64,000 nucleotides of DNA from an uncultured Clostridia bacterium (GCA_947627725.1 CANQXE010000001.1:186001-250000); one strand, 5' to 3'. Positions 48,716 through 58,525 are shown, counted from the stretch's first letter. Program-made: numbers and translations. The notes: a model not told the origin generated them from the sequence alone.

Positions 48716-51208
48716 TTACACCACCTTGTCTAAAATATCTTTAACTGCATTTTTTGTGTTTTCGTCAACCGTATCATCATTTAAAACGGCTTGCGCTATG
48801 GTATTGTAGCTATGCTGAACAACATCGGAATAAAAATATTCTCCGCCTATTTTTATATACGCTTTTGCGGAAATCATCTGACCGAATGCTTTTTCTGTAT
48901 ACGGCACTTCTGTAAATACAAGATTGTATGTTGTGTAATCCCCGTGGTTAATACGGTTATTTGCAATGAGTTTCAGCGAATTATCAACTGTTAAATCGTC
49001 TGTTTCGCCGCTGTTATATACAAAGCCGTATTCTTCAATGTTTTTGTTTTCTTCACCGTTGTATTGATAACCAAAGCGTAAACCCGCGTCTGTTACCCTT
49101 ATACTTCCTCCCTTTGCCTCAACTTCTCCCAATAAAGGTATATCGTTTTGATTTGCAAAGGTTTCCATAGAACTGTTTGCAGGAGTACAAACCGTTAAAT
49201 TGTTGCAATCTTTAAAGGTATTAACGGCAAAGGAAATATCATCAGCAGTCGTTTTAACAAGTTTGAGATTTTCACAGCCGTAAAACGCGTGGTTATCTAT
49301 TTCCGTTAATGTTCCGAGCTTTGCTGTTTCAAGATTCGTACAATTCTTGAACATTCCCGTGTTCGCAACTGTTACATTCGGCATTTCTACATTAACCAAA
49401 TTATCACATAAATAGAATACATATTTGTCACAATACTCTACTCCTGAAGCAATAACTGTTTTTAAATTTGGACAGTTAGCAAAGGCATAATAGCCGATTT
49501 CCTTAACACTCTCCGGTAAAATAATCGTCTCAACTGTTTGATTGCCAAGGAAACAATAATCGCCTATCTTTTGCACTTCGTATCCATCAACTATTTCCGG
49601 AACTTCTATAACTTTTTCATTAATAATTTGACAACGAGATATAGTATTGTATTGTTGTTCGGCAGTTGCTGAACGCATTAAATATCCACTATCATAAATA
49701 AATTCAGGGGTATAAAAATATTGAACCTTTTTTGCTTTGCCGGGTGCATAGGCGCAAGCAACAATAACCTGACGATTGGACAAGTTCAAAACCTCATTAT
49801 TATTGTATTTATAAAAGAGATGTCCCATACTTTCCCTATATGGAATTTCAAGTGTTCCTCCCAAACCTAAATAATAATAAATTGTGGCATTTTCATCATC
49901 ACAACTGAATAATAGATTAGAACAATTTGTCTCGTTGTTTTTTGTAATAGTATAATCAAAGTTAACATATTCCAACTCACTGCCTGTCAACTCTTTTATA
50001 CATTCATATGCATCCGCAATAACACGGTGGGCATCATTTTGATTATTTTCATTAGTAGACATTCCTGTTTCAAGTAGAAGCTTTTTAACTTCATCAACAG
50101 TTATGTTTGGTTTAGTCATAACGAGCAAAGCGCAAATAGAGCTTATAACAGGAGTTGCAGCTGATGTGCCATTCCAACCGGTTACCTGCCGACCACTGTT
50201 ATCATAACTTGTCATACCTTCGCCAGTTGCGTATATATTAACGCCTTCCCCAAAGTTACTGAAAGAAGAAAGCCTTTTATTTTGTCCTGTAGCACCAACA
50301 GTTATTGCATTTTCAATACTTGCAGGATAAGTAGGTGCATCTGCTAAGTTTTTACTATCATTACCTGCTGAAGCGATAACAAAAACATCGTTCTTAGTTG
50401 CATAATCAACAGCATTAACCAATGTAGTATGTACAAAGCCTGCGTTGTCATTTCCAAAACTACAGTTTAATATTTTACATCCATCGCTAATAGCAAGATA
50501 TATGGCAGATGCGGCTTTCGAAAGGGAACCGCCACCATCTTTATTAATAATTTGATAGGAATACAATCGTACATTATCAAGAGAATTTTGAATAATTGTT
50601 CCTGCAACTTTTGTTCCGTGTCCTTGTTTATCATCCGTTCCGTCTTCTTTATATCCTTCGACATATGAGTAACCGCCGTCAATTCGATCCTGAGTGAATG
50701 ATGTTACAGCAATTCCACTATCAATTACGCCAACCTTTATCTCAGATATACTTATATTTTCTTTATGCATCAACTTAATTGCATCATCAATATTACTGTT
50801 GACTGTACTCACACATTGAGGGAAAAAATCAAAATCGTCTTCAGCCTCACAAAGCATATTTTCTTCTTCGTAATCATACTCAACATATTTAACATATGAT
50901 AGGGATTTATAGTATTCTTCTGCTTTTTTTGCAGATGCTTCATCATCAAACTGCAGAACATATAAATCATCAATGCCCGTTGCGGTGTCAACGGCATCTA
51001 AATAATCTATCTGTTTACTTGAACTGACAATGAGTCTGCATGAGGAGTCATAAGACTCCTCGTCCAGCTCTTTTAATTCCTCTGCAAACTGCGTTGCTTC
51101 TGCTTTGCTTACAAAATCTTCTTCAGGTGTGAATTCATCTGCCGCTAAAGTAATATGGCAGGGAATTATAATACATAATACACACAATAGAGATATAAAA
51201 TTTTTCAT
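48716..51208 (-). CDS. secreted subtilisin-family (S8) protease with BspA-like leucine-rich repeats
   Basis: 830 residues from the ATG at 51208 (upstream GTG rejected because it overlaps the previous gene's stop). Signal peptide (about 1-23), I9-like propeptide (about 45-115), S8 domain with Asp163, His197 (GHGTKVAGTI), Asn283 and Ser349 (NGTSAATPVI), all present. A beta domain (about 410-530), four to five BspA-type leucine-rich repeats (about 535-670, IGDYCFLGNQTVETIILPES) and a C-terminal beta domain follow. It may process peptides or surface proteins. Confidence 0.92.
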   Translation of the reverse strand: MKNFISLLCVLCIIIPCHITLAADEFTPEEDFVSKAEATQFAEELKELDEESYDSSCRLIVSSSKQIDYLDAVDTATGIDDLYVLQFDDEASAKKAEEYYKSLSYVKYVEYDYEEENMLCEAEDDFDFFPQCVSTVNSNIDDAIKLMHKENISISEIKVGVIDSGIAVTSFTQDRIDGGYSYVEGYKEDGTDDKQGHGTKVAGTIIQNSLDNVRLYSYQIINKDGGGSLSKAASAIYLAISDGCKILNCSFGNDNAGFVHTTLVNAVDYATKNDVFVIASAGNDSKNLADAPTYPASIENAITVGATGQNKRLSSFSNFGEGVNIYATGEGMTSYDNSGRQVTGWNGTSAATPVISSICALLVMTKPNITVDEVKKLLLETGMSTNENNQNDAHRVIADAYECIKELTGSELEYVNFDYTITKNNETNCSNLLFSCDDENATIYYYLGLGGTLEIPYRESMGHLFYKYNNNEVLNLSNRQVIVACAYAPGKAKKVQYFYTPEFIYDSGYLMRSATAEQQYNTISRCQIINEKVIEVPEIVDGYEVQKIGDYCFLGNQTVETIILPESVKEIGYYAFANCPNLKTVIASGVEYCDKYVFYLCDNLVNVEMPNVTVANTGMFKNCTNLETAKLGTLTEIDNHAFYGCENLKLVKTTADDISFAVNTFKDCNNLTVCTPANSSMETFANQNDIPLLGEVEAKGGSIRVTDAGLRFGYQYNGEENKNIEEYGFVYNSGETDDLTVDNSLKLIANNRINHGDYTTYNLVFTEVPYTEKAFGQMISAKAYIKIGGEYFYSDVVQHSYNTIAQAVLNDDTVDENTKNAVKDILDKVV

Positions 51209-51213
51209 GATAA

Positions 51214-51471
51214 TCACCAATTTTTACTAATAATTTTGTCTTCTAAAACGAATAAAATTACAAATACAAGGTTTGCCAATATATAAAGTATTTTGCTTTG
51301 TTTGTAATCATAAACGCAATAATTATATGAAAATACAAATACCATTGCAAAAACAATATAAAACATATTTTGATGTTCGTTAAAAAAACTTGAATGAACA
51401 GCAACAATTCTAAATAAAATCGAAATTAATAAGCTAATCACACCAAATACTATAGAAATTATATAAAACAT
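51214..51471 (-). CDS. 85-residue membrane protein upstream of the subtilase
   Basis: Three predicted membrane helices (about 1-21, 33-50, 57-77) with short loops. It ends right at the start of the subtilase gene and is probably in the same transcript. It could be an immunity-type or anchoring protein; no family recognised. Confidence 0.6.
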   Translation of the reverse strand: MFYIISIVFGVISLLISILFRIVAVHSSFFNEHQNMFYIVFAMVFVFSYNYCVYDYKQSKILYILANLVFVILFVLEDKIISKNW

Positions 51472-51631
51472 ACTACCAATCCATTAATCCACCGGAAATT
51501 CCGCCTACAATTGCGCTTAATTTTATTTAACATTATAATAACCCAATTAAAATATATCATTTATTATTTTATTAGTCAACTAAAAAAGTCAATGATTTTC
51601 AATACAAGCAGGTTATTGCAAAATTCTGCCA

Positions 51632-51672
51632 TTGACAAAATTCCGTTTTTAATGTATATTGAACATATGTTC
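51632..51672 (+). promoter_or_regulatory. SOS-controlled promoter of dinB
   Basis: TTGACA (51632-51637) and TATATT (51655-51660), spacing 17 bp, are followed immediately by GAACATATGTTC (51661-51672), the Gram-positive LexA/DinR box, lying over the start point. LexA should repress dinB until DNA damage. Confidence 0.88.
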
Positions 51673-51697
51673 GATAATGCTTATAACGGTGATAAAA

Positions 51698-52927
51698 ATG
51701 GAAAAAGAAATTTTACATATCGACTGCAACAAATTTTATGCAAGCGTGGAATGTTACCTGCATCCCGAGCTGAGAGATAAACCCGTAGCAGTCGGCGGAA
51801 GTGAAAAATCAAGGCACGGCATCATACTCACAAAAAATGAAATTGCGTCAGCATACGGACTAATCGTCGGCGAACCGCTTTGGAAGGCAAAGCAGAAATG
51901 CCCGGATTTAATCATTGTACCTCCGAATTTCCCCGTATATATTGAATTTTCAAAAAGGGTTAGAAAAATTTTCGAGGAATATACAGATTTAATTGAGCCG
52001 TTCGGTCTTGACGAAGCATGGCTTGATGTTACGGGCGATTGGAATAAAACAGGATATGAAATCGCGCAGGAAATCAGAAAAAGAGTTAAAAAGGAAATCG
52101 GAATTACCGTAAGTATCGGGCTCAGCTTTAACAAAATTTTCGCAAAGCTCGGCTCAGACTATAAAAAGCCCGACGCCGTAACCGTAATCAGCAAAGAAAA
52201 TTACAGGGATATTGTATGGCCTCTCCCCTGCAGTGACCTTTTAATGATAGGACGGGCAACGACAAAAAAGCTGAATGCTTACGGCATTTATACAATAGGC
52301 GACGTGGCGAATGCAAGCGACAGCTTTATGAAAAACCTGCTTGGTAAAAACGGTCAGATGCTTCAGCGCTTTGCGCGAGGGCAGGACCGTTCGCCTGTAA
52401 GACATATGGATATTTCGAGAGATATAAAGAGTATAGGAAACTCCACCACTACTCCGAGAGATTTAATTAACAACAAGGACGTAAAGATTATTTTCACTGT
52501 CCTTGCGGAAAGCGTTGCAAGGCGTATGCGGGAGCACAATCTGAAGGGTACAACTCTTTCAATTTCCGTAAGAGACAGTGACCTTAACACATTCACGCGC
52601 CAGTGCAAAATGCAGTCGCCCACGAATGTCAGCAATGAATTTATAAAAAGCGCAATGGGGCTTTTTAAAGCAAATTATAATTGGGAAAAGCCTATAAGAA
52701 GTCTCGGTCTGTGCGTAACCGATTTTGACTACGACAATGTTTTGCAGTTTGATTTTTCAGGCTCCGCTGAAAAAAGGGAAAAGCTGGAACGGCTTGAAAC
52801 CGCAGTCGACAGACTGAAGGACAGATACGGGAATTTCTGTATACAAAAGGCAACGGCGCTCTGCGATAAGGGGCTTTCTCATTTTAATCCGTTTGAGGAG
52901 CATACTATCCACCCCGTCAGTATGTAA
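51698..52927 (+). CDS. dinB: DNA polymerase IV (Y-family translesion polymerase)
   Basis: 409 residues from the ATG at 51698 (GGTGAT upstream); longer frames would start inside the LexA box. Metal-binding residues lie in LHIDCNKFYASVE (Asp9) and FGLDEAWLDV (Asp-Glu near 105). The little-finger domain and a C-terminal basic end are complete. It copies damaged DNA with low fidelity and is SOS-controlled here. Confidence 0.95.
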   Translation: MEKEILHIDCNKFYASVECYLHPELRDKPVAVGGSEKSRHGIILTKNEIASAYGLIVGEPLWKAKQKCPDLIIVPPNFPVYIEFSKRVRKIFEEYTDLIEPFGLDEAWLDVTGDWNKTGYEIAQEIRKRVKKEIGITVSIGLSFNKIFAKLGSDYKKPDAVTVISKENYRDIVWPLPCSDLLMIGRATTKKLNAYGIYTIGDVANASDSFMKNLLGKNGQMLQRFARGQDRSPVRHMDISRDIKSIGNSTTTPRDLINNKDVKIIFTVLAESVARRMREHNLKGTTLSISVRDSDLNTFTRQCKMQSPTNVSNEFIKSAMGLFKANYNWEKPIRSLGLCVTDFDYDNVLQFDFSGSAEKREKLERLETAVDRLKDRYGNFCIQKATALCDKGLSHFNPFEEHTIHPVSM

Positions 52928-52931
52928 ATCC

Positions 52932-52978
52932 ATAAAATAAATGGACTCAAAGAGTGCTTTTGAGTCCATTTATTTTAT
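52932..52978. terminator. bidirectional terminator between dinB and the methyltransferase
   Basis: The arms at 52932-52951 and 52959-52978 are complementary over 20 bp with a short loop. It overlaps the last codons of the methyltransferase gene. Confidence 0.85.
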
Positions 52979-53740
52979 CGCTGTAAAAAACAGACGGTGA
53001 AACGGGAAAATGACCTCTCCGTTTTTCTGTCGGGAATACTGCTTTTTCACCTCAACCAAAATATCCTTTTCAAATTCACTTTTATCCTTATCATTAAGCA
53101 CATCGAGATACGGTTTTAGACCTGTCGATTTATACCATTCAACTATACTTTCGTATGAGGGAAGACGGTGTAAATAAACTGTTTTCCACATTGAAAAATC
53201 CGATGATATATCAGACAATAAATCAAAATATTCCCCCTCAAAAAGATTATAAAATTCCCTTTTCTTTTTTAATTTACCTTTCCATTTTTCACTTTCGATC
53301 ATACTGTCAATGATTTTATTGATAGGCATTTCAATCTGATTGGGCACCTGAACCGCCATAACTCCGTTAGAATTAAGAATACTCATCATATCGCTCAAAA
53401 GCTTTTTATGGTTTGGTATCCATTGAATACAGGCGTTGGAAAATACTACGTCAAATTTACCCTCAATCTTGTTGAAATCACTCGATGCATCAAAAATCAT
53501 AAAATCAAGTTCGGAATAATCCTGCCTTGCTTTTTCAATCATATTAGGAGAAAAATCTGCTCCGAGTATGTATGCGTCAGGGAATCGTTCTTTCAGCACA
53601 GCCGTACTGTTCCCGGGTCCGCAGCCTATATCAATAATGCGTTTGGGATTATCAATATTGATTCTGCCTGCAAGGTCAATTGACGGCTGAGTTCTCTCTT
53701 TCTTAAATTTCAAATATTGCTCTGAATTCCAATCACTCAT
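52970..53740 (-). CDS. Tam-like SAM-dependent methyltransferase
   Basis: 256 residues. The SAM-binding loop is IDIGCGPGNSTAVL near 35-48, followed by ADFSPNMIEKA and FSNACIQWIPNHKKLL, the typical motifs of trans-aconitate methyltransferase. In yeast the related Tmt1 also methylates 3-isopropylmalate, the substrate of LeuB, and leuB is the next gene upstream, separated by a terminator. A second paralogue lies between leuB and leuA. Confidence 0.82.
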   Translation of the reverse strand: MSDWNSEQYLKFKKERTQPSIDLAGRINIDNPKRIIDIGCGPGNSTAVLKERFPDAYILGADFSPNMIEKARQDYSELDFMIFDASSDFNKIEGKFDVVFSNACIQWIPNHKKLLSDMMSILNSNGVMAVQVPNQIEMPINKIIDSMIESEKWKGKLKKKREFYNLFEGEYFDLLSDISSDFSMWKTVYLHRLPSYESIVEWYKSTGLKPYLDVLNDKDKSEFEKDILVEVKKQYSRQKNGEVIFPFHRLFFTAIK

Positions 53741-53753
53741 TTTATGTCCTCCC

Positions 53754-53788
53754 CCAAAAAAACCGAAGGCTGTTTTAATAACCTTCGG
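53754..53788 (-). terminator. terminator of the leuA-leuB operon
   Basis: CCGAAGG (53763-53769) pairs with CCTTCGG (53782-53788); seven T follow on the minus strand. Confidence 0.85.
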
Positions 53789-53806
53789 ATTTGTAATAAA
53801 TCAAAA

Positions 53807-54877
53807 TTATAACAACGATACGACCATATCGCCCATTTGCGAGGTGGTAACCGTTTCAAGTCCGTCCTGCGCTATATCGGGTGTTCTCACCTTAGTAAGC
53901 GCTGTGTCAACCGCCTTTTCTATTGCGTCGGCAGCCTCACTCTCGCCGAGAGAGTATCTCAGCATCATAGCACCCGAAAGAATTGTCGCAAGCGGATTTG
54001 CCTTTCCCTGCCCCGCAATATCGGGCGCAGAGCCGTGAATAGGCTCATACATACCGAATGTACCCTCCGCCAAAGACGCGGATGCAAGCATACCGATTGA
54101 GCCTGAAATCATAGACGCCTCATCGGACAGAATGTCACCGAAAATATTTGAAGTTACAATTGTATCAAACTGATTCGGATTTCGCACAAGCTGCATTGCG
54201 CAGTTGTCAACATACATATATGAAATCTCAACCTCGGGATAATCCTTTGCTGTTTCCTCCATAACCCTTCTCCAGAGCTTTGAGGAATCAAGAACATTCG
54301 CCTTATCAACACAGGTGAGCTTTTTATTTCTCTTCATAGCATACTCAAAGCCTGCCCTGACTATACGCTTGATTTCGGGATAAGTATAACGCTCCGTATC
54401 ATATGCGCCGACAACACCGTTTTTCTCATACGTTCCCCTGTCGCCGAAATAAATACCGCCCGTAAGCTCACGGACAATGAGTATGTCAAGCTCGTCGCCG
54501 ATAATCTCAGCCTTCAGCGGAGAGGCTGATTTGAGCGGAGCAAAAATCTTCGCGGGACGGAGATTCGCAAAAAGTCCGAGCGACTCACGAATCGCGAGCA
54601 GTCCCTTTTCAGGTCTTATTTCACTTGGAAGAGTATCCCACTTAGGTCCTCCGACCGAGCCTAAAAGCACAGCGTCGGAGGCTTTGCAGGCAGTCTCCGT
54701 CTCCTTTGGAAACGGTACACCTGTCTCATCAATAGCGGCACCGCCCAAAAGCTGATAGTTGTAATCAATTGAAAAGCCGAATTTTTCCCCTGCCTTGTCA
54801 AGCACCTTTATACATTCGTCAACAATTTCGGGACCGATTCCGTCACCCTTTAAAACCGTTATCTTATAATTCTTCAT
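53807..54877 (-). CDS. leuB: 3-isopropylmalate dehydrogenase
   Basis: 356 residues; the third step of leucine synthesis, oxidising 3-isopropylmalate with NAD+. Motifs include [17 protein letters not shown] at the start, [25 protein letters not shown] and [19 protein letters not shown] with the catalytic residues. Full length. It shares a transcript with leuA and the methyltransferase between them. Confidence 0.96.
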   Translation of the reverse strand: MKNYKITVLKGDGIGPEIVDECIKVLDKAGEKFGFSIDYNYQLLGGAAIDETGVPFPKETETACKASDAVLLGSVGGPKWDTLPSEIRPEKGLLAIRESLGLFANLRPAKIFAPLKSASPLKAEIIGDELDILIVRELTGGIYFGDRGTYEKNGVVGAYDTERYTYPEIKRIVRAGFEYAMKRNKKLTCVDKANVLDSSKLWRRVMEETAKDYPEVEISYMYVDNCAMQLVRNPNQFDTIVTSNIFGDILSDEASMISGSIGMLASASLAEGTFGMYEPIHGSAPDIAGQGKANPLATILSGAMMLRYSLGESEAADAIEKAVDTALTKVRTPDIAQDGLETVTTSQMGDMVVSLL

Positions 54878-54898
54878 AAGTTAATCCTCCGTATGACA

Positions 54899-55648
54899 TT
54901 ATATCTTTATTGCTTTCATTCTTATTCTGACATAGTCAACATACCATTTTCCGTCAATATAAAGCTTAGGTCGACAGATTTTCTCAACCTGATTTATTAT
55001 ACTTTGCTTTACCGATAAATCAACATCTGCAAAAGCAGATTTTATAAACATATTTATCCAGTCAGCCAAACCATTTTCACCGTTTTGCTCAGTTAATCTG
55101 TCAAAAAGCACTGCGTATACAATCTTAAAGCCATACCTTTCAAGTACAGGAGCAAATTCGCCTATTGAACAAAAGTTAAAATTTCTCTCATATGTCAAAC
55201 CACGTGACATAAACGCTTCGTCAAGCGCACTATGCACAATATCGGCATTACCCTTACCACCGAATTCAAATATCAGCTCGCCGCCTGTTGCGAGGTTTTT
55301 TGAAATATTTTGCGCAAGCATATCATGATTGTCAATCCAGTGAAAAACGGCATTCGAGAAAATAACATCTGCCTTTTTATCAAGTTTAAATTCACAGGCG
55401 TCTGCCAATATAAAATTAAGAGACGGATGCAGCTCTCTTGCCTTTTTTATCATTTCAGGGGACGAATCTATACCTAATGTATTAAAGCCCTTATCCTCCA
55501 GTATCTGTGTTATCGCACCGTTTCCGCATCCGAGATCAACCACAAAGCTGCCCTTTTTCGCAGTAATAAAATTGATGAGTTCCTCACCATATTTATTCAC
55601 AAACCTGAAATTATCGGTATAATTGTCCGAATCCCATTTATGATTCAT
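54899..55648 (-). CDS. SAM-dependent methyltransferase within the leucine operon
   Basis: 249 residues. SAM loop VVDLGCGNGAITQIL near 34-48, GIDSSPEMIKKA and SNAVFHWIDNHDMLA; related to trans-aconitate methyltransferase and to the enzyme at 52970. It starts 20 bp after leuA and ends 21 bp before leuB, so it is co-transcribed with leucine genes. Possible substrates are isopropylmalate or a close relative. Confidence 0.82.
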   Translation of the reverse strand: MNHKWDSDNYTDNFRFVNKYGEELINFITAKKGSFVVDLGCGNGAITQILEDKGFNTLGIDSSPEMIKKARELHPSLNFILADACEFKLDKKADVIFSNAVFHWIDNHDMLAQNISKNLATGGELIFEFGGKGNADIVHSALDEAFMSRGLTYERNFNFCSIGEFAPVLERYGFKIVYAVLFDRLTEQNGENGLADWINMFIKSAFADVDLSVKQSIINQVEKICRPKLYIDGKWYVDYVRIRMKAIKI

Positions 55649-55668
55649 ATTTTCAAAATCTCAGTATA

Positions 55669-57405
55669 TCAGCAAACATCAAAAATTCCGGGCATTGTAT
55701 CATCGCGCATAGTGTCTTTCTGGTCACGGTTGATTGCGCAGATAATACCCTTCATTGACGCATAGCTGATATTGTGGCTTACGCCGATTCCGAAAACATC
55801 TTTACCCTGCGGGTTTTTCAGATGAATATAGCTGATAGCCTTTGAGTCGCTTCCGACAGAAATTGCGTGCTCACTGTAATCAACAAACTCGTAATCGGTA
55901 ATACCTATTTCCCTAATAGCGGAGAAAAAAGCACCGATAGGACCCGAGCCTGTTCCCTCAATTTTTACAGGCGCATTATCCTTATACTTAATCTCGCCTG
56001 TGAAATGAACGGAGGTTAAATAATCCTCCTCATTCTTTTCCTCGCTTACCTTATAGTTAATAAGTCTGTACGGACCGCAGACATTTCTGTATTCCTTCTG
56101 GAACAAATCAAAAATTTCCGTTGTATGAAGCTCCTTGCCCTTTTCGTCGCACGCTTTCTGAACTACCGCGCCGAACTCGGGATGCATAGCCTTTGGCATT
56201 TTAATACCGTACTCATTTGCAAGAATGTATGCCGTACCGCCCTTACCGCTCTGTGAGTTAATACGGATAATCGGCTCATACTCTCTTCCTACATCTGCCG
56301 GATCAATAGGAAGATACGGTATCTCCCACATATCCGAGTGGCTCTCGTCCATATAAATCTTGCCCTTATTTATAGCATCCTGATGAGAGCCTGAAAATGC
56401 TGTAAACACAAGCTCGCCCGCATAAGGATGGCGCGGCGGAACCTTCATTTTAGTCGTTCTTTCATATACGTCTTTAATTTTGTTAATATCGTGAAAATCA
56501 AGCTCAGGGTCAATTCCCTGCGTCCACATATTAAGTGCGAGAGTTACGATATCAACATTACCCGTTCTTTCACCGTTTCCGAAAAGCGTACCCTCAATTC
56601 TGTCAGCGCCTGCAAGCAAAGCAAGCTCGGCAGCGGCAACGCCCGTTCCCCTGTCATTATGCGGATGAAGTGAAATAATAGCCGCGTCACGATTAGGTAA
56701 ATGGCGGCAGAAATATTCAATCTGGTCTGCGTAGCCGTTTGGCGTTGAGCTTTCAACAGTGGACGGAAGATTAAGAATAATCGGATTTTCCTTAGTGATA
56801 TGAAGCTCCTCCATAACCTGACGGCAAATCTCAACAGCGTTATCCATTTCCGTTCCCGTAAAGCTTTCGGGACTGTATTCAAAACGGATATTTGTTTCGG
56901 GATTGGTTTTCTTCTGCTCCTCGGTTAATTCATAGATAAGCTTCGCGCCGTTTACGGCAATATCAATTACACCCTGCATATCCGTCTTGAAAACGACCTT
57001 GCGCTGAAGTGTTGAGGTTGAATTATAAAAATGCACAATAACATTCTTAGCTCCCTTGATTGCCTCAAAGGTTTTCTTGATAAGGTGGGCTCTTGCCTGA
57101 ACAAGCACCTGAATCGTCACATCATCGGGAATATAACCTCCGTCAATAAGCGTGCGCAGAATTTCATACTCCGTTTCGCTTGCCGACGGAAAACCGACCT
57201 CGATTTCCTTAATACCGATATTAACAAGCGTTGAGAAAAGCTCAAGCTTTTCCTGTAAATTCATCGGGTCGACAAGCGCTTGATTGCCATCACGCATATC
57301 GACCGAGCACCATATAGGAGCCTTTGTAATAGTCTTATCGGGCCATGTACGGTCCGGAATGTTTATCGGCTTGAAGCCGACATATTTTTCATACCCTTTT
57401 TTCAT
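55669..57405 (-). CDS. leuA: 2-isopropylmalate synthase
   Basis: 578 residues; the first step of leucine synthesis, acetyl-CoA plus 2-oxoisovalerate. It is of the long type: metal and catalytic motifs CSVDMRDGNQALVDPMN near 33-49 and HPHNDRGTGVAAAE near 245-258, and a C-terminal leucine-sensing domain (about 440-570). It is controlled by the T-box leader directly upstream and probably also by leucine feedback. leuCD are not in the window. Confidence 0.96.
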   Translation of the reverse strand: MKKGYEKYVGFKPINIPDRTWPDKTITKAPIWCSVDMRDGNQALVDPMNLQEKLELFSTLVNIGIKEIEVGFPSASETEYEILRTLIDGGYIPDDVTIQVLVQARAHLIKKTFEAIKGAKNVIVHFYNSTSTLQRKVVFKTDMQGVIDIAVNGAKLIYELTEEQKKTNPETNIRFEYSPESFTGTEMDNAVEICRQVMEELHITKENPIILNLPSTVESSTPNGYADQIEYFCRHLPNRDAAIISLHPHNDRGTGVAAAELALLAGADRIEGTLFGNGERTGNVDIVTLALNMWTQGIDPELDFHDINKIKDVYERTTKMKVPPRHPYAGELVFTAFSGSHQDAINKGKIYMDESHSDMWEIPYLPIDPADVGREYEPIIRINSQSGKGGTAYILANEYGIKMPKAMHPEFGAVVQKACDEKGKELHTTEIFDLFQKEYRNVCGPYRLINYKVSEEKNEEDYLTSVHFTGEIKYKDNAPVKIEGTGSGPIGAFFSAIREIGITDYEFVDYSEHAISVGSDSKAISYIHLKNPQGKDVFGIGVSHNISYASMKGIICAINRDQKDTMRDDTMPGIFDVC

Positions 57406-57442
57406 ATTTAATCAATCTCCTTTCAAATTTGCACAGGAGCAA

Positions 57443-57716
57443 AAAATAAGCCCCTATACATTTAAGTATAGGGACGTAATGTCTACGTGGTACCACCCTA
57501 TTTCAGCAGAAAATCTGCCCTTTAGCATCTATCAATGCCTTTGCCTGTAACGCGGCAACACGGCTGTTCCTATTGATTTCTATTCAAAACAGCAACTCCG
57601 CAGAGAGCTATACACCGAATAATCCGTATTGACTTACACCGCCCGTCAACTCTCTTAAACTGAATTACAAGGTCTTTTTCCGCTTCATAGTTTTTGCTTG
57701 GGTACTATTAAATTGT
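57443..57716 (-). ncRNA. T-box leader of the leucine operon
   Basis: The minus strand carries the T-box sequence AGGGTGGTACCACG (57499-57486), followed by a terminator with arms CCCTATAC (57452-57459) and GTATAGGG (57466-57473) and a T-run. The upstream region contains a large stem closed by AGAGAG and CTCTCT. A leucine codon CTC in the internal loop (the sequence TAGCTCTC near 57605-57612) is a plausible specifier. Uncharged leucine tRNA would prevent termination and allow leuA expression. Confidence 0.88.
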
Positions 57717-57722
57717 AAAGAT

Positions 57723-57750
57723 ATTATATCAAATTTAAAATTTTTGTCAA
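57723..57750 (-). promoter_or_regulatory. promoter of the leuA T-box transcript
   Basis: On the minus strand TTGACA (57750-57745) and TATAAT (57728-57723), spacing 16 bp; the predicted start is near 57716. Confidence 0.85.
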
Positions 57751-57764
57751 GAGCCAAAATAATA

Positions 57765-58409
57765 TTAAAGAAGTGAATAGCCGTAGCCGTTCGCGATTGC
57801 GTCTACTCTTTCGCCTGCCTTACAATGCGGACAGTCGTGAGGTGCGTAAGCTTCATATCCGGGAACATCATTCTTGTTGAATATTGTATTTACCTCTACT
57901 CCTCCTATTTTGTCCGTTGCTGAGAAAATAGAGGTAATTCCCGCAACGCTTCCTCCGTAATAATTTACACTGTCCATAGCTCTTTCAACTGTTTTACCGC
58001 TTGTAATACAGGAAATGAGTATAATTACATTTTTACCATTAATATGTTTTTTAAGATTATCACGGAATATAATATTCCCCGCAGCGTCATACTCAGGACC
58101 TATTGTATATATATTGTTATCAGGATTGGGATTAAACATCGTAGGACGTGAAAGCTCGTGCGCAAGATAAGCACCGAGCGCCTGCGTTTCGTAAAGACAT
58201 AAAACCGTGTCAACATTAATACTTCGCTCAACATAATACTGTGCCATAAGCATAGCCGCGTCAACAGATACTTTGTGGTTATGCTTAATATCAGACGTGC
58301 CTATATAACAGTTAAGATGAGTTGATGACGAAATAAAGTGTCCCGGCATTGCGTGAATAAACACCTTTTTATCTCTGTCTGATGTTATTGTATAAATCGG
58401 TTTATCCAT
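57765..58409 (-). CDS. phosphoribosyltransferase-family protein (orotate PRTase-like)
   Basis: 214 residues. The PRPP-binding loop region is NVIILISCITSGKTVERAMD near 127-146, with one Asp of the usual acidic pair not seen, so catalysis may differ. The C-terminal CPHCKAGERVDAIANGYGYS gives a Cys-x-x-Cys possibly binding zinc. The N-terminal GHFISSSTHLNCYIG is typical of a conserved Clostridia group annotated as phosphoribosyltransferases. Substrate unknown. Confidence 0.72.
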   Translation of the reverse strand: MDKPIYTITSDRDKKVFIHAMPGHFISSSTHLNCYIGTSDIKHNHKVSVDAAMLMAQYYVERSINVDTVLCLYETQALGAYLAHELSRPTMFNPNPDNNIYTIGPEYDAAGNIIFRDNLKKHINGKNVIILISCITSGKTVERAMDSVNYYGGSVAGITSIFSATDKIGGVEVNTIFNKNDVPGYEAYAPHDCPHCKAGERVDAIANGYGYSLL

Positions 58410-58525
58410 AATATTGTATGCTCCTTCGGCAATATTTTTCCTTTCAATTTAATTTTAACTCACAAAATATAATTTTTCAACTAAAGAGCATATAAAAAAT
58501 AATTAATAATATTTGTGTAAAATAA

